Position numbers and translations under genes: made by a program. A stretch of DNA of 64,000 nucleotides, from NCBI RefSeq assembly GCF_042186555.1, contig NC_133328.1:498507106-498571105 (forward strand), written 5' to 3'. The notes under the pieces were generated by a model that was given only the letters and a program-made list of their open reading frames with translations, was not told the origin of the DNA and did not search any database. Source of the stretch: Aquarana catesbeiana. Its lineage: Eukaryota > Chordata > Amphibia > Anura > Ranidae. The number at the start of each line of letters is the position of its first letter. Position 1 is the stretch's first letter. Positions 45,737 to 55,375 of the stretch are shown one piece after another.

Positions 45737-46473
45737 TACCGGTTGCCCTTTGTTCCAATCCATGCTACACAGAGTTTTACCCTTTAACAGGAATTTGAGG
45801 CCAGCTATCAGGCAGTTATTACCTTGTTTTAACCATCTACGCTTTCTGACACCTGGTGATCCCTTGTCCATCTTCAGTAATATTGCTCATACCCATGTTA
45901 TTACTCATGTTACCCCATTATATTTGATAACTATACTAATGGTCCTTATGTTGATCCTTGGTTATCATTGTTAACATTTTACCAAGTGTTAAAATTGATA
46001 TTGTCTGATACCATTGTTTGTATGAACATGCAATAAAAGAATTTTATTGACCCACCGTTATGTGTCGGCTTGCAAACCATTGGCTTCATTCAAAGTCCCA
46101 CCTCCTTTTCCTTCACCCACTGGCTTTTGCTTGTGAGTTTTTAGATATTGTGTCATAGGGATGGAAACTTGCGGCCTCTACCCGGCGCAGTTTCATATAA
46201 AGTCCCAATTTCCCTCCCCCTTTGTTGTTCTCCATCTGTAGGAAACTCCTCGGACACATTTTGCCCTTTTTGTGGCTTAATGGCGCCTGTGCCTTGAGAT
46301 TTCAATGTGTTTGAGATTCCATTTAATCAACTGCCCAGATATCAGCTTTAAGTTAAATCCTATGGGCAATGAATAAAGACCTTTATGATGTATTTTGTAT
46401 TTATGGAGTCTGCCATGATACAAAAAAAATCTGCCCTATTCATTGCCCCTTTTTATTTGTCATACTTTTCCAG

Positions 46474-46724
46474 GTTTCAGTTGCCAGCGCAATTCAAAGT
46501 TTACTTTGCACTCCTGAGAACAGTCTTTGTGCAAGATCCATGACAAACGACTCTTTACTGGATTTGGTGGAAACCCAAAGAGCTGCTTGGTGGAAAGGTG
46601 TATGCATCTGTGTTGTTCAGCGAGTTTATTGCCTTACTTCAAGGCATAGTCCAAGACATCTTCATCAAGAACGTATGAAAAATATTCTTGACACTACAGC
46701 AATGCCACAAAAGCCAAATTTCAG
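46474..46724 (+). CDS. Second internal coding exon of the same host gene
   Basis: A pyrimidine-rich tract ending CTTTTCCAG precedes it, and CAG/GTAGGT is a strong donor. The 251-nt exon has 83 open codons plus two bases. It includes AIQSLLCTPENSLCARSMTN, DSLLDLVETQRAAWWKG and HLHQERMKNILDTTAMPQKP. It is in phase with the exon at 41334-41544. The alternative AG seven bases downstream (46479-46480) would shift frame and hit a TGA, which supports the first AG. Protein family not recognised. A downstream exon should begin with one base completing the codon. Confidence 0.65.
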
Positions 46725-46877
46725 GTAGGTTCAACAAAATTCTAATTATTGCAAAAATTATAATTTCTTGGTATTCCCATCAGTAAAGTTGCTGTCAGCT
46801 TGGAGAGAAAAATCCTCTTAACTGAGGAAATACTCCTGTGCCATTTTTTAATGGGACAAGTCTATATTGGGCAGATA

Positions 46878-47304
46878 CAGGGGGTCCCCGGGTTACAAAC
46901 AAGTTAGGGACTGTAGGTTTGTTCTTAAGTCGAATCTGTTTGTAAGTCGGAACAGGTACATTTTTTAAGTGTAGCTCCAGCCAAAAAAACTATTTTTAAG
47001 CTTTTTGGATAGCATAGGGAAGGGTCAACACCGCTGTAAGGTTTGTTTTGCTGTCTGTGCCTCTGTTCAGAAAATTTCACCTCACTTTCTGTCCCAATGA
47101 CAATTGGATTTTGAAAATTTTGGTTTGTTGTGGAAACAAGCCTTGGTGATAAAGCATCAGTGGAGGTACCTTTTCCCCAAAATAGCTCTTACGGAGAGAA
47201 TTTCCCTTCCTAGGGGTAGATTTCCTCTCACTTCCTGTTGTCTGCCTCTGTTTGTAAGTAGGAGTCGTTTGTAAGTCGGATGTTTGTAACTAGGGGACCC
47301 CCTG
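46878..47304. mobile_element. Tigger/pogo-like MITE with TA duplication
   Basis: TA flanks at 46876-46877 and 47305-47306. Termini CAGGGGGTCCCCGGGTTAC and GTAACTAGGGGACCCCCTG are inverted. TTTGTAAGTCGGA blocks appear near both ends. 427 bp and non-coding; TA target and CAGGnGGTCCC termini fit Tc1/mariner Tigger-type elements. Confidence 0.75.
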
Positions 47305-47514
47305 TACTACAAAACCAGTATAGACTTGAAGTGTTGGGGATGGATAAAACAAATCTGAAAAATAATGGAGATTTTCAAACTGATACCTCAGGAAAATATC
47401 GATAAAAGGCCTTTCATACAAATGCATAAAATGATTGATAAAATTTTATTACAAACCTTGAAAAGTTAAATTGTTGTACAATAAAATCATACAAGGTGTC
47501 AATTATTTCCTAAC

Positions 47515-48094
47515 TTAAAGGGTAACTCCACGTTCATGGGGAAAAAAATGGCAAATAAAGAAAAAATTATATAACGCATATGATTGCGACACTAATCATT
47601 TTGTAATTGAATGTTATTAAAAATTGCCTTTCCTTTTCAATCTGCAATTTTCTGAGAATACATTGCAATATGGCTACCTGGAGTTTTCTGTAGACAGAGT
47701 GTGTACTGACCACTCCCCAGAAACATTATTTCCTGCTTGTGTGATTGGCTCACCAATTTTCCCTGAAGTCTGCCTAAGATACAAGTCAGATTTCAGGCAT
47801 CTCTTTCAACAAAAATGTCATTTTTTTGAGAGATGCTTTCAATAGGAACATGTCTAAAGGGATGCAGACCCAGCAGATTTCTTCATTAGTGCCCTGTAGC
47901 TCCACACCTGACAGTTAATTTTGGAACCACTCCCATTAAACCTACTCAGAACAGAAGTACAGAGAAACACACAGGGATTTCTCCAGAATAACAAGGTAGG
48001 AATCTGCAACAAAGTTTGTTATAATCCTTGCAATGTACATTGATCAGCCAGAGGGGAATGTTTTTTTCTCAACAAAAGTGGAGTTACGATTTAA
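47515..48094. mobile_element. TTAA-flanked MITE
   Basis: Starts TTAAAGGGTAACTCCACG and ends AAAGTGGAGTTACGATTTAA. 580 bp, AT-rich, non-coding; TTAA target. Confidence 0.7.
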
Positions 48095-49674
48095 GCGTTA
48101 GTCTACATGTTCCACGTAGTTCCTTCTCTTCAGGACCATTAGGATATGGCTTGAGAAGGAGACAAATCATCTGTGGAAAAAAGCAAGGGTACATTAATGT
48201 TACATTACAATCAAAAATGATCAGTTTAATCAAGCATAATCTTTAAACCTCAAAATAAGGGTCGAATCAAACAACCAAACACAAACATCATAGAAAACAG
48301 GGCAGACCTGTGCTGAGAGAAAAAAAAAACCTCAACCATACAGCCAAACACACACACGTGTTACCTGAACAGATAAAAAGTACGTGGGTGGGCCACCTGT
48401 ATCATCCCAGACTGTGGGGAGGCGTCATTGGATCGAGAGAGGAACATTCAAACCCTAGAATCATTTATTATAGACATACCTCAATCTATTGTAGAATCAA
48501 GTTATTATGTATAATCACTCACTTTAGTTAAAAAAAAAAAAAAAAAAAAAGGTCATTCCTTAAAGGTAATCTTACTTCAAGCAGTCCCCGCCAACAGTAA
48601 CAAAGGTTCACTTCAGTAAGTCTTCCTATTTATCCATCCATGACTGTAATGAAACAAACTGTAGCGTATAATACTCAAAAGATAGTTGTTCGGAACTAAG
48701 ATTGGATAGATAGACATATAAAAGTTACAGAACCCATACGCATCTCACCATAAAGAAGCTTACCTGCTAATAAATGCATAAAGGGCTCACATCGACTGGC
48801 ACCTTTCCATACTGGCTTTCGATCATCAACAATGGTCAGATGTGGGGGAAGAAGCATCACTCTCTCTTAATACCCTGGTCTTCCTCAAAGACCGCCCCGG
48901 AAAAAACCCTCCTTAGTGGTCTTGGCCAAAACCAATGATGGCCAAAGACGATCCCAGGGTGAGGGGAAAGGTCCCCTCCCCACTAGAATGGGCCAGATAT
49001 AATATAAACAACGTCCCAAGCGTCTCCCATACCTCGGAAACGCCGGGACTCCTTAATACTACCAGAGGTCACACAACCGGAAATTACGCAATCCTGTGGT
49101 CAGAAGTTGCATCAATGGCAACATCTGCCCCGCCATGTGTGTTCCACCTTGAAGTGCAAACAGGAAGATGACACTGAAACCTGCCCAAAGAAGGGGGGGG
49201 GGAGTCCTTTTTTAAGAATTTCAAAGTATGCCTGATGTGGTAGTAATTTCAGTTGTCTGTCTATAAAAGCTAAATACTGACTTGATTTTAAATAATTTCC
49301 AGAAGATGTGAAAATTAATCACATTCCGTTATCTTGTGTTTTGGTGGTTTAGTTTGCAGCAAATATATCAAAAAGAAATGGCAAATGTTCAAGCATCTCT
49401 CACTAAAATATGTTCTTAAATTCCTAAACGCTACAGGAGCATCTCCTGTAGTAAGTTCAGATGTACAGAACAAAGCAGAGAAAGTTTGCATGGATCATTG
49501 ACTGTACTTATGAATTACTGTAATTGTGTACTGCTATGCTCTGGATGGCACAGAATGTACCTCTCACAAACTGACTCCCCTTAATTTTTTTGGCAGGATT
49601 TGATACTTAACATTGCCAAGACATTAGGTTATTGAATGGTTACATGCAAACATTTATGAAAAGACAATACACTA
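48095..49674. other. Unclassified, no gene seen
   Basis: A-run at 48531-48550. A moderately GC-rich part (48880-49190) has CGGAAACGCC-type sequence but no motif I can place. It may be a repeat with unknown ends. No convincing exon. Confidence 0.4.
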
Positions 49675-49698
49675 AAAAATATATATATATATATATAT

Positions 49699-49756
<58 letters not shown>

Positions 49757-49765
49757 ATACGCACA
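49675..49765. repeat. (TA)n(CA)n microsatellite
   Basis: About 10 TA then about 30 CA dinucleotides, directly abutting the Tc1 left end. A (TG)n, ACGTATATAC stretch abuts the right end (52240-52262), so the simple repeats mirror each other across the element. Confidence 0.9.
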
Positions 49766-49869
49766 CAGTACTGTGCAAAAGTTTCAGGCAGGTGTGAAGA
49801 CATGCTGTAAAGTAAGAATGCTTTCAAAAATATCTAAATCAATGTTTAGCGTGACTACCTTTTGGCTTC

Positions 49870-50225
49870 AAAGATAGTTACATAGTTAGTCTGGTTGAAA
49901 AAAGATAAAAGTCCATTTATTTCAACCAATAAAAGGAGATTTTTTTTTTCTTTTTTATACAATCCTGCTATATATATACAAGCCCATACACACAGTTGAT
50001 CCAGAGGAAGGCAAAAAACACCAATAAAGCATGATCCAGTTTGCTCAAGCAGGGCAAAAAAAATGCCTTCCTGACCCCCCAAAGAGACAATCAGATACAG
50101 TATTCCCTGGATCAACTTTAGGCTCACCAGCAAGCCACCAACCAGTTTCACTCTTACACTTGCATAATTTGTACACTTGCACGAGATTAGGGATTTTGTA
50201 GGATTAGAGTCAGGCATATGATTAA
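49870..50225. mobile_element. Interspersed repeat inserted in the Tc1 leader
   Basis: It begins TAGTTACATAGTTAGTCTGG, TTGAAAAAAGATAAAAGTCC and continues AATAAAGCATGATCCAGTTTG, AATGCCTTCCTGACCCCC, a repeat common in amphibian genomes. Tc1 leader sequence resumes at ATTAACCAATTATTCC. Edges approximate. Confidence 0.5.
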
Positions 50226-51119
50226 CCAATTATTCCAAGCAGAAGCTAGTGATAATCAATTTCATACGTAGGTTGCAACATTCATTAACTGAAACAAAAA
50301 CAGCTGTATAGGAGGCTCAAGGTGAGAAACAGGCAAATTCTGCTACTAAGGTTGTGGAAGACTGTTGCATGCCACAGGTTATACACCATGGCAAGGCTGA
50401 ACACAGCAACAAGACACAAGGTAGTTATACTGCATCCACTAGACCTCTCCCAGGCAAAAATTTCAAAGCAGGCTGGGGTTTCAATATGTGGTTTCAATAT
50501 TTGCTGGTCAAGTTCTTTTGAAGAAACACAAAAAAAGGGGCAACATTGAGGACTGTCAACACAGTGGTCAACCACGGAAACTTAATGTAGCAAATGAAAG
50601 ACACATCATGCTCACTTCCCTTCGACATAGGAAGATACCCAGCAGTGCCATCAGCACAGAACTGGCGAAAACCAGTGGGGCCCAGGTACACCTATTGTCC
50701 GGAGAAGTCTGGCCAGAAGTCGTCTTGAAGGAAGAATTGCAGTCAAAAAGCCATGCTTCCGACATGGAAACAAGGCTAAGCGACTCAACTATGCAAAAAA
50801 CAAAGGAACTGGGGTGCAGATAAATAGCAGCAGGTGCTCTGGACTGAAGACTCAAAATTTGTCTGTAGCTGCAGGCAGTTTGTTCTCCGAAGTGCTGGAG
50901 AGCGGAACAGTGAGTTCTTCCAGGCAACAGTGAAGCATAGTGGAGGTTTCTTGCAAGTTTGGGCCTGCATTTGAGATTTGGTCAGAATCAATGGTGTAAT
51001 CATTGCTGAGAACTACAGGCAGATATTTATCCATCATGCCATACCATCAGGGAGGCATGTGATTGGCCCCAAATGTATTCTGCAGCAGGACAATGGCCCC
51101 AAACATGCAGCCAATGTCA

Positions 51120-51576
51120 TTAAAAGATACGTTCACCTTTTGACAAAAAATAATAAATGCACGAGCCTGTAAAGCATTGCGTCAGCAATCAGTAGCTCGC
51201 TGATGCCATGCAAGTCTCCTGCAGACCTGTCAGCATATCTGCTTGCTCCTACTTCATACGAGCAAACCGATACACTCAGACAGGAAGAATCAGTGAACTA
51301 CCACAGCACCATGGTAGTTCATTGAGAACTACAAGCCAACAGCCACCTAAGGTTGTTGGGACTTTTAGTTTTCCATTCACAGAATACTGTGAATGAGTGA
51401 CAAAGCCTGGTGGGCAGAGCCCCACACAGCCACATTTTTTTTAAATTGTGACAACTAGCAAATCACCACCCCCCTGCTTTCAAAGCGGGGGGGAGGAGCG
51501 GGGGCTGGTCCTTTTAGAACATGGTACACCCTGAATATGGAGGTAACATATTAAAAAAGGTAAACTTCTTCTTTAA
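51120..51576. mobile_element. TTAA MITE inserted in Tc1 transposase
   Basis: TTAA at 51120-51123 and 51573-51576. Ends GATACGTTCACCTTTTG and AAAAAGGTAAACTTCTTC belong to the 36499 family. Removing it and one TTAA restores the local transposase register (ANVIK then NYLQ-like sequence). Confidence 0.75.
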
Positions 51577-51776
51577 GAACTATCTTCAGTGTAAAGAAGA
51601 ACAAGGATTCCTGGAAGTGATGGTTTGGCCCCCACAGAGCCCTGATCGCAACATCATCAAGTATGTCTGGGATTACATGAAGAGACAGAAGAATTTAAGG
51701 CAGCCTACATCCACAGAAAGTCTGTGGTTCATTCTCCAAGTTGTTGGGAACGACCTACATGCCAAGTTCCTTCACA

Positions 51777-52008
51777 GATACACTAAAGAAAAAGTTGGAG
51801 CTTGCATATACCTAGGTGGGGATCCACCTGACTATTACACACCTAGAAGTACAAGAGACTAATGGAAAAAATGATTGCAAATGGGTGACTATTTAAAGCC
51901 CATAAAAGTCCATAGTTTGACACTTGAAGGCAGCCCAGTGGAGCAGTACTCTGGAAAGGCTGGGGAAAGAAGCACAAGGCGCCACTAGTGGCGCTTGTGC
52001 TTCTTTTC
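51777..52008. mobile_element. 232-bp insertion with 15-bp target duplication
   Basis: CCAAGTTCCTTCACA occurs at 51762-51776 and 52009-52023, and Tc1 transposase sequence continues across the two copies. The insert ends in a 44-bp near-perfect palindrome around GGCGCCACTAGTGGCGC (51963-52008). The duplication length suggests target-primed retrotransposition (SINE-like), but no tRNA-type promoter is evident. Confidence 0.6.
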
Positions 52009-52240
52009 CCAAGTTCCTTCACAAACTGTGTGCAATCGTACCTAGAAGAATTTATGCTGTTTTTGAAGGCAACCGGTGGTCACACCAAATATTGATTTGA
52101 TTTGGATTTCTCTTCTATTAATTTACTTTCCATTTTGTTCATTAATACAAATAAACTATTGACACTTCTTCTATTTCTGAAAGCATTCCTAATTTTCAGC
52201 GTTTTTTTCACATCTGCCTAAAACTTTTTCCACAGTAGTG

Positions 52241-52745
52241 TGTGTGTGTGTACGTATATACAATTTTCACTAATTCACATGGTTCCTACGTGCAGTGAAC
52301 ATGGAGTAGCAGCTTAGTCTTCATATTTCCATTGGAGTATTCTGCTCAATGATATTCACATGCATTTTCTATGGATGCTTCCATTTCCTTCCACTGTAAA
52401 AAAAAATACTTTTAACCTAAAGGAAAAATGCACTTAAAAGCAAAACACATTTATCTCTTTTGCCCCTTTACCCTGACCTACTCTCCACCTGCACAGACTT
52501 TACTCCTTTAGTTAATCAACCCCACATTCTCAATTTCTAAATAAATAAGGACATTTTTTGGGTAATAAACTTCCCTTCAAAAAGTCATTGCCTGATCACT
52601 TGCTATAGAGTTTGAATATATTCTTGGCATTTGTCAAGAGCTGTTCTTAGTACATATTTCATAATTTTGGCTGATCGTTAGAAATTGTTGTCTTCTACTT
52701 TTTAATCGTATAAACTGGTGGCATAAAAAGTTCAATGCCAGATAT
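52241..52745. other. No gene seen; partial MITE end
   Basis: TTTAGTTAATCAACCCCAC near 52508 resembles the MITE end at 2757. Nothing else. Confidence 0.4.
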
Positions 52746-53108
52746 TAAAGAGGAGTACCAGTCATTTTTGTGTTTATTAAAAGTCAGCAGCTACAAAAAC
52801 TGTAGCTGCTGACTTTTAATAAACACACACTTGCCTATCCCCGGATCCCAGCAATGTGCTCACCCAAGCCGTGCTTTCCCTCAGTCTTTTCTCCCGGCGC
52901 CGGCATCTCAACAGTGGGCACCCGGCTGTGACAGCTTGCGGCTTCACAGCCGGGTGCCCACTGCGCATGCGCGAGCCACAGGGAACTTTTCCCCACACTG
53001 CTGTTACAAGGAAGGGGAGGATCGGGCAGCAGCTGCAGCACTGGGAACATGTTACATATTCCACCTTAAAAACGGGTGGAACGTGTGGACCGTGAACTTA
53101 TCCTTTAA
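52746..53108. mobile_element. TTAA-flanked MITE with perfect 20-bp hairpin
   Basis: TTAA at both edges. It begins TTAAAGAGGAGTACC and ends GTGAACTTATCCTTTAA, related to the 36499 family at the right end. ATTAAAAGTCAGCAGCTACA pairs exactly with its complement at 52801-52822. It shares its right TTAA with the piggyBac element. Confidence 0.6.
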
Positions 53109-54831
53109 CCACTTGCTTACTGGGCACTTAAACCCCCCTCCTATCCAGACCAATTTTCAGCTTTCAGTGCTCTCACACTTTGAATGACAATTACTCAGTC
53201 ATGCAACACTGTACCCAAATGATTTTTTTGTCCTTTTTTTCATACAAATAGAGCTTTATTTTGGTGGTATTTGATCACCTCTGGGTTTTTTATTTTTTGA
53301 GCTATAAAAGAAAAAAAGACCAAAAATTTGGAAAAAAAAACGAATTTTTCGTAATTTCTGTGATAAAATTTTGCAAATTAGTAATTTTTCTTCATAAATT
53401 TTGGCCACAATGTATACTGCTACATATCTTTGGTAAAAATAACCAAAAATTTGTGGAAATTATTTGGTCTGTGTGAAAGTTTTAGAGTCTACAAGCTATG
53501 GTGCAAATCATAAAAAAATGATCACATCTGATGTACTGGTGGCCTATCTCATATCCTGAGACCCTAACAAGCCAGGAAAGTACAAATGCCCCCCAAATAA
53601 CCCTTTTTTGGAAAGTAGACATTTCAAGGTATTTAGTTAGAGGCATGTTATTTGAAGTTGTATTTTTTTCCCACAATTCTTTGCAAAATTTTTTTTTTTT
53701 CCCCCCCACAAAATTGTTATTGCAATAGCTTATTTCTCTCACATGGCAAGTGTATACCACAAGTGACACCCCAAAATACATTCTGCTACTCCTCCTGAGT
53801 ATTACGATACCACATGTGTGTGACTTTCACTGCCTGGCCACATACAGAGGCCCAGCATGCAGGGAGCACCATCAGGTGTTCTAGGAGCATAAATTACACA
53901 TCTCATTTCTCAACCACCTATTACACTTTTGAAGCCCCTGGAGCACCAGAACAATGGAAACACCCACAAAATGACCCCATTTTGTTAACACCCCAACGTA
54001 TAATCTATGAGGCATAATGAGTCTTTTCAACGGTTCATTTTTTTCCAGAAGTTTTTGAAAAATGTGGAAAAAAAATGAAAACACATTTTTTTTACACAAA
54101 GTTGTCCGTTTATAAGATATTTCCAACACATAGCATTTGGATAGCAAAAATGACACGCCAAAATACATTCTACTCCTCCTCCTGAGTATGGCGATACCAC
54201 ATGTGTGAGACTTCTACACAGCCTGGCCACATACAGAGATTCAACATGCAAGGAACACCGTCAGGTGTTCCAGGGACACATAGCATGCACATACCAAGAA
54301 TTACACCCCAAAATACATTATGCTGAGCAAAGCGTAAACAAAAGATTACCTGTGGTTGTAGTAGCGCAGTTGTACACAGGAGGATAGCACTGGTCCAGGC
54401 AGCAAGCAGGGACTTGGTCAGCAGCGGCGAACACAATTGTCCAGGCAGCAGGCAGGGTTACTGTCCATATAAAGTCCAGGGTCAGTGCAGGCAGAGATAT
54501 TGTCAGCAGTGCCAAAAATATTGGTCCTGGTAGTAGGCAGGTCCATGTGGTGTGGTCAGTGCGACAGGCAGAGGCATGACGGCAGTAAGTCCTACAGGCA
54601 GAAGTAGGGCCTCGTTCAGGACAGAATGGGGACAGGGGTAGAGGCTTCTCCCACCCAAATCTCTTTGAAGCCTCCGAGTCTCCAGACCCTAATCTAGGAT
54701 TGAGAAAACAAAATTGTTTTCTTCATCCAGAAAAACAATTCTGGAGCCCCTCACATATGTGAGACCCCTGTGTTGAATCCCACTAGTCCAGTAGCAGGGT
54801 ACAAGATCAGTCCAAGAGGCAGGCAAATATC

Positions 54832-55016
54832 ATGGTCAAACAGTCCAAGGTCAGTTCCAGATCAGGCAGATGTATGTACAGAATCGTTGGGCAGAAGCAT
54901 GGTCGAATAACAGTCCAGGGTCAGTTCCAGATCAGGCAGAGGTATGTACAGAATCGTTAGGCAGAAGCGTGGTCAAATAACAAGCCAGGGTCAGTTACAG
55001 AGCAGGCAGTGGCATA
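54832..55016. repeat. 70-bp tandem repeat, about 2.6 units
   Basis: Units CAGTCCAAGGTCAGTTCCAG / ATCAGGCAGA / TGTACAGAATCGTT / GGCAGAAGC begin at 54841, 54911 and 54981. Less regular CAGGCAG copies extend back to 54390. Confidence 0.8.
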
Positions 55017-55068
55017 AGGGGTGTGAGGGTAAATTGCAGGAACAAAGGCTTACGTTTACCATACTTCA

Positions 55069-55362
55069 CTAATAATTTACTGAAGTATGGTAACGGCGAA
55101 AACATTCACCTACGCAGAGGCCTGGTACAGAAGGACATTGTGCACAATAAAAAGATGTGTCTCTTATGAATCCTGCTCTGGTACACACCTTACATTTTTT
55201 TTTACGTCGTTGGCCTGTTGGTTTGGGAGGGATTTTATCAGGAAAGTGGCGTTCGGAGAGTCGTCTAAGAACATCTAGATAAATATATGTGTAATGGCTG
55301 CGCTTGGGACAATAATTAGGTGTGCAGCCCCCCTGTAAGGAGCTTCCCTGGGGATCCTCCAA
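55069..55362 (-). pseudogene. piggyBac transposase C-terminal Cys-rich domain
   Basis: Minus-strand ORF of 97 aa containing VLRRLSERHFPDKIPPKP and a zinc-binding pattern KCKVCTRAG, TSFYCAQCPSVPGLCV, GECFRRYHT. This C-x2-C ... C-x2-C ... C-x3-C-H arrangement is the C-terminal domain of piggyBac transposases, which binds the element ends. It ends at a natural stop, so the C-terminus is intact. The first residues (MEDPQGSSLQGG) may be spurious. The catalytic DDD domain upstream is absent. Confidence 0.8.
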
Positions 55363-55375
55363 CTAGTTACAAATA

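Larger units (their letters stand above)
42903..46225 (-). mobile_element. Penelope-like element insertion (no RT), with snap-back copy
   Basis: Flanked by an 18-bp duplication TGTTCTCCATCTGTAGGA (42885-42902 and 46226-46243; exact edges shift by a few bases). On the minus strand it consists of a complete 1763-bp unit (42902-44664), a 5'-truncated second unit in tandem (44665-45420), and an inverted copy (45421-46230). Each repeat carries a hammerhead ribozyme. Ribozymes in terminal repeats, tandem units, an inverted 5' copy and a variable target duplication are hallmarks reported for Penelope-like elements. No reverse transcriptase or GIY-YIG ORF is present, so it is non-autonomous. The 345-aa minus-strand ORF across it is not convincing as protein. 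Confidence 0.8.
44588..46230. repeat. Giant inverted repeat (snap-back), 821 and 810 bp arms
   Basis: Left arm 44588-45408, 12-nt spacer TATTGGTACATA, right arm 45421-46230. The right arm spans the A/B unit junction, so it is an inverted copy of that exact stretch. Differences seen: an 11-bp deletion between GATG repeats near the centre and one base at the unit junction. Such identity implies recent formation. Confidence 0.88.
50385..52085 (+). pseudogene. Tc1-like transposase, broken
   Basis: Frames in order: ARLNTATRHKVVILHPLDLSQ (N-terminal helix-turn-helix, about 50390); QHSGQPRKLNVANERHIML and RHRKIPSSAISTELAKTSG (second DNA-binding part, 50560-50680); ARSGL-like and ETRLSDSTMQKTKELG (to 50820); LVRINGVIIAENYRQIFIHH and CILQQDNGPKHAANVIK (50978-51122), with the second catalytic Asp in QQDN; then, after an insertion, EEQGFLEVMVWPPQSPDRNI (51600-51660), with the final acidic residue changed (NIIK for NIIE). 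Length would be about 340 aa, normal for Tc1. Several frameshifts, two insertions and the lost catalytic Glu make it inactive. Confidence 0.8.
49766..52240 (+). mobile_element. Tc1-like transposon with three nested insertions
   Basis: Left end CAGTACTGTGCAAAAGTTTC, AGGCAGGTGTGAA, GAATGCTTTC; right end GAAAGCATTCCTAA, CACATCTGCCTAAAAC, CCACAGTAGTG. These are Tc1 inverted termini. Transposase frames lie between 50370 and 52080. Insertions at 49870-50225, 51120-51576 and 51777-52008 break it. Without them it would be close to a typical 1.4-1.6 kb Tc1. Confidence 0.85.
53105..55375 (-). mobile_element. piggyBac element, 3' part
   Basis: The TTAA edge TTAACCACTTGCTTACTGG at 53105 is the 3' end relative to the minus-strand transposase. 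Between them lie AT-rich sequence shared with 9906 and 41693, two copies of a CACATGTGTG...CCTGGCCACATACAGAG block (53811-53900 and 54200-54290), and 70-bp tandem repeats (54832-55016). The transposase is cut at about 55362, so the 5' half is missing. Confidence 0.7.

Noticed and set aside
49632..49877. 81-aa ORF over the CA repeat
   Set aside because: It is produced by the dinucleotide repeat (YIYI, HTHT).
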